Shown: positions 62,648 through 64,000 of the stretch, piece after piece
Numbering within the stretch: position 1 is the stretch's first letter
Layout of the letters: every line of letters starts with the position of its first letter
NCBI GenBank assembly: GCA_017303485.1
Contig: JAFLCY010000001.1
Location: 62,001 to 126,000, forward strand
Direction: 5' to 3'
DNA: 64,000 nt
Origin: Rhodobacterales bacterium
Lineage (GTDB): Bacteria; Pseudomonadota; Alphaproteobacteria; Rhodobacterales; Rhodobacteraceae
Made by a program: the position numbers and the translations under genes
The notes under the pieces: model-generated
Database searches by the model: none
What the model was told of the DNA's origin: nothing
What the model saw: only the letters and a program-made list of their open reading frames with translations

Positions 62648-63589
62648 CTAGTATTTCACGCGCTTGTCGACGACGAGGTAGAGGAGGTCGACGGCGAGGT
62701 TCACGAGGACGTAAAGCGTGGCGACAACGATGAGTGTGCCCTGGATCACGGGGTAGTCCCGGCGCAGCACGGCATTGACGACGAGGTTGCCCATGCCGGG
62801 AATGTTGAACACACGTTCGGTCACCACGGCCCCCGAGACGAGGAGGGCAAAGGTCAGCCCGACAACCGTGATGATCGGGATCGCCGCATTCTTCAGCGCA
62901 TGGCGCAGGACGACGCGCAGCTCGCTCATCCCCTTGGAGCGGGCGGTGCGGACGTAATCTTCGCCCAGCACATCAAGCATCGAGGCGCGGGTAAAGCGCA
63001 GGATCAGGGCGGAGTTCACGATCCCGAGGACGAGCGAGGGCAGCATGAGGTGCTGCATCCGGATCAGAAAGCTCGCATCCGGCCCGCCATAGCCCGAGGC
63101 CGGAAACCAGCCGAGGTCAGAGGCGAAGTAGCGTTGCAGCAGAAGGCCGGTCCAGAACGAGGGCAGCGAGGCGGCCAGCATCGCCAGCGTGATCGAGGTC
63201 TGGTCCAGCAGAGATCCGCGCCGGTAGGCGGCATAGATCCCGATGGGGGCTGCGATGACAACCGCAAGGATCAGCGAGAACAGCGCCAGGAAAGCGGTGG
63301 GTTCGGCGCGATCCCACAGAACCTGCGTCACCGGCTGCTTGAAGAAGATCGAGGTGCCGAGATCGCCCTGCGCCACATTGCTCATGAAGATCGCGTACTG
63401 GACGAAGATTGACCGGTTCAGCCCCAGTTTTTCGCGCAAGGCCAAGGCGTCTGCCGGAGTGGCATCCGGCCCGAGCAACAGCGCCGCGGGATCGCCGGGC
63501 GCCAGGCGCACGATCACGAAGGCAATGGTGACAACGAGAAAGACGACGATGATCATGCCAATCAGGCGTCGCAGGATGTAACGGCTCAT
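62648..63589 (-). CDS. Peptide-type ABC transporter permease (DppB-like)
   Basis: 313 residues starting MSRYILRRLIGMIIVVFLVV, with VRLAPGDPAALLLGPDATPA and the EAA loop RTARSKGMSELRVVLRHALK near 215. ATG 63589 follows GGAGGAAAGG; the longer frame to 63694 has no ribosome site. Follows the binding-protein gene, separated by a hairpin. Confidence 0.93.
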   Translation of the reverse strand: MSRYILRRLIGMIIVVFLVVTIAFVIVRLAPGDPAALLLGPDATPADALALREKLGLNRSIFVQYAIFMSNVAQGDLGTSIFFKQPVTQVLWDRAEPTAFLALFSLILAVVIAAPIGIYAAYRRGSLLDQTSITLAMLAASLPSFWTGLLLQRYFASDLGWFPASGYGGPDASFLIRMQHLMLPSLVLGIVNSALILRFTRASMLDVLGEDYVRTARSKGMSELRVVLRHALKNAAIPIITVVGLTFALLVSGAVVTERVFNIPGMGNLVVNAVLRRDYPVIQGTLIVVATLYVLVNLAVDLLYLVVDKRVKY

Positions 63590-63618
63590 CTGCCTTTCCT
63601 CCGCTTGGACTAGTGACA

Positions 63619-63649
63619 GCTGCGGGCGCCTCCCCAGGACGCCCGCAGC
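63619..63649 (-). other. Intercistronic hairpin between binding protein and permease
   Basis: Perfect 10-bp stem GCTGCGGGCG / CGCCCGCAGC with an 11-base loop directly after the binding-protein stop, without a U-run. As at 18824-18845, it probably stabilises the binding-protein message. Confidence 0.6.
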
Positions 63650-63660
63650 GGCAGTTCGCT

Positions 63661-64000
63661 TCAGTTTGCCTTGGCGTTCCAGAAGGCCGGCCACGGTGAC
63701 GGCGTGACCCCCTCCAGGCCCTTGGCCGCGCCCTGAAGCGCTGCGAAGTTGCCAATCTTCAAGAAGCCGACATCTTCCAGCAGGTTCTGCTGTAGCTGCC
63801 CAAACAATTCTTGCCGCTTGGCCATGTCGATTTCAGTGGTGAAGGCCGTCAGGATTTCCTCTTTCGCCGGATTGGTCCAACCCAGCCGCGAGGTCGGCGC
63901 ATAGAGGTCGGTCAATGCCGGTTCCGGCAGGAAGGGCGAATGGGTGATGTAGATGTCCCAGAGCGACGGGTCGTTGCGCTGTTCCCCCAGCGTCGCCCAG
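63661..64000 (-). CDS. Extracellular solute-binding protein, family 5 (5' end outside window)
   Basis: The C-terminal 112 codons of a peptide-type binding protein: WDIYITHSPFLPEPAL, then RLGWTNPAKEEILTAF, TEIDMAKRQELFGQLQQNLL and PAFWNAKAN. The frame is open to the window edge. These are typical last-helix features of SBP_bac_5 proteins. First gene of the 63.9-58.7 kb transporter operon. Confidence 0.88.
   Translation of the reverse strand, partial: WATLGEQRNDPSLWDIYITHSPFLPEPALTDLYAPTSRLGWTNPAKEEILTAFTTEIDMAKRQELFGQLQQNLLEDVGFLKIGNFAALQGAAKGLEGVTPSPWPAFWNAKAN

Noticed and set aside
1..64000. Search for CRISPR arrays, tRNA/rRNA genes, phage genes, toxin-antitoxin pairs and replication origins.
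   Set aside because: No regularly spaced repeats, cloverleaf-like conserved tRNA sequences, phage structural motifs or DnaA-box clusters were noticed by eye; a tRNA or small-RNA scan would be needed to exclude them.

Overview
The window reads as accessory, catabolism-rich DNA of a high-GC alphaproteobacterium, most likely a Rhodobacteraceae (Paracoccus/Rhodobacter-like) chromosome or large plasmid. This rests on the protein families (PuuD-type urate oxidase, PuuE allantoinase, Frc-type sugar ABC system, IS481/IS6/IS5/IS21 relics) and on overall base composition; no rRNA, tRNA or replication gene was seen to fix the taxon.

Region 1 (1-16.6 kb, minus strand): a partial FMN reductase and a frameshifted flavin monooxygenase; an IS graveyard (IS481 and IS6 relics); a peptide-type ABC importer with an M20 amidohydrolase; then an oxidative operon (flavin reductase fused to a Nudix-like domain, aldehyde dehydrogenase, luciferase-like monooxygenase, alpha/beta hydrolase, DUF1185 protein) preceded by a GAF/PucR-type regulator. 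Together they suggest uptake and oxidative cleavage of an unidentified amide or N-heterocycle.

Region 2 (17-23.3 kb): an Frc/Rbs-type sugar ABC importer with two Gfo/Idh/MocA dehydrogenases, divergent from a LacI regulator, with two LacI-type palindromes between them.

Region 3 (23.9-43.8 kb) is a purine/urate island: NCS2 permease, a two-domain hydroxyisourate hydrolase, an ArgE-like M20 enzyme, two more degenerate transthyretin-like proteins, a deaminase, XdhAB, a BMP-family binding protein with a nucleoside-type ABC transporter, allantoinase, ureidoglycine aminohydrolase, a Rieske oxygenase, a GntR regulator, a racemase-like protein lacking both catalytic cysteines, and cytochrome-linked urate oxidase PuuD. 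Seven intergenic regions here each carry a pair of TGTNNACA-like palindromes spaced two helical turns apart (22 bp in six cases, 21 bp in one), which points to one regulon, probably under the GntR protein.

Region 4 (44-53.7 kb) looks like a second, parallel purine-like module of visibly lower GC: LysR regulator, a second deaminase, a second Rieske oxygenase with its own reductase, a TIM-barrel protein, a second BMP binding protein and a second molybdenum hydroxylase. I regard regions 3 and 4 together, with two Rieske oxygenases inside purine clusters and four transthyretin-like domains, as the best candidate for an undescribed system, possibly oxidation or N-demethylation of modified purines.

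Region 5 (53.7-55.1 kb) holds an IS5-family element with a frameshifted transposase and an IS21 end. Region 6 (55.1-64 kb, minus strand) is a peptide-type ABC importer with a COG3964 amidohydrolase, RidA protein, SelA-like PLP enzyme, IclR regulator and 2-keto-3-deoxygluconate kinase, probably for an amino-sugar acid or N-acyl amino acid.
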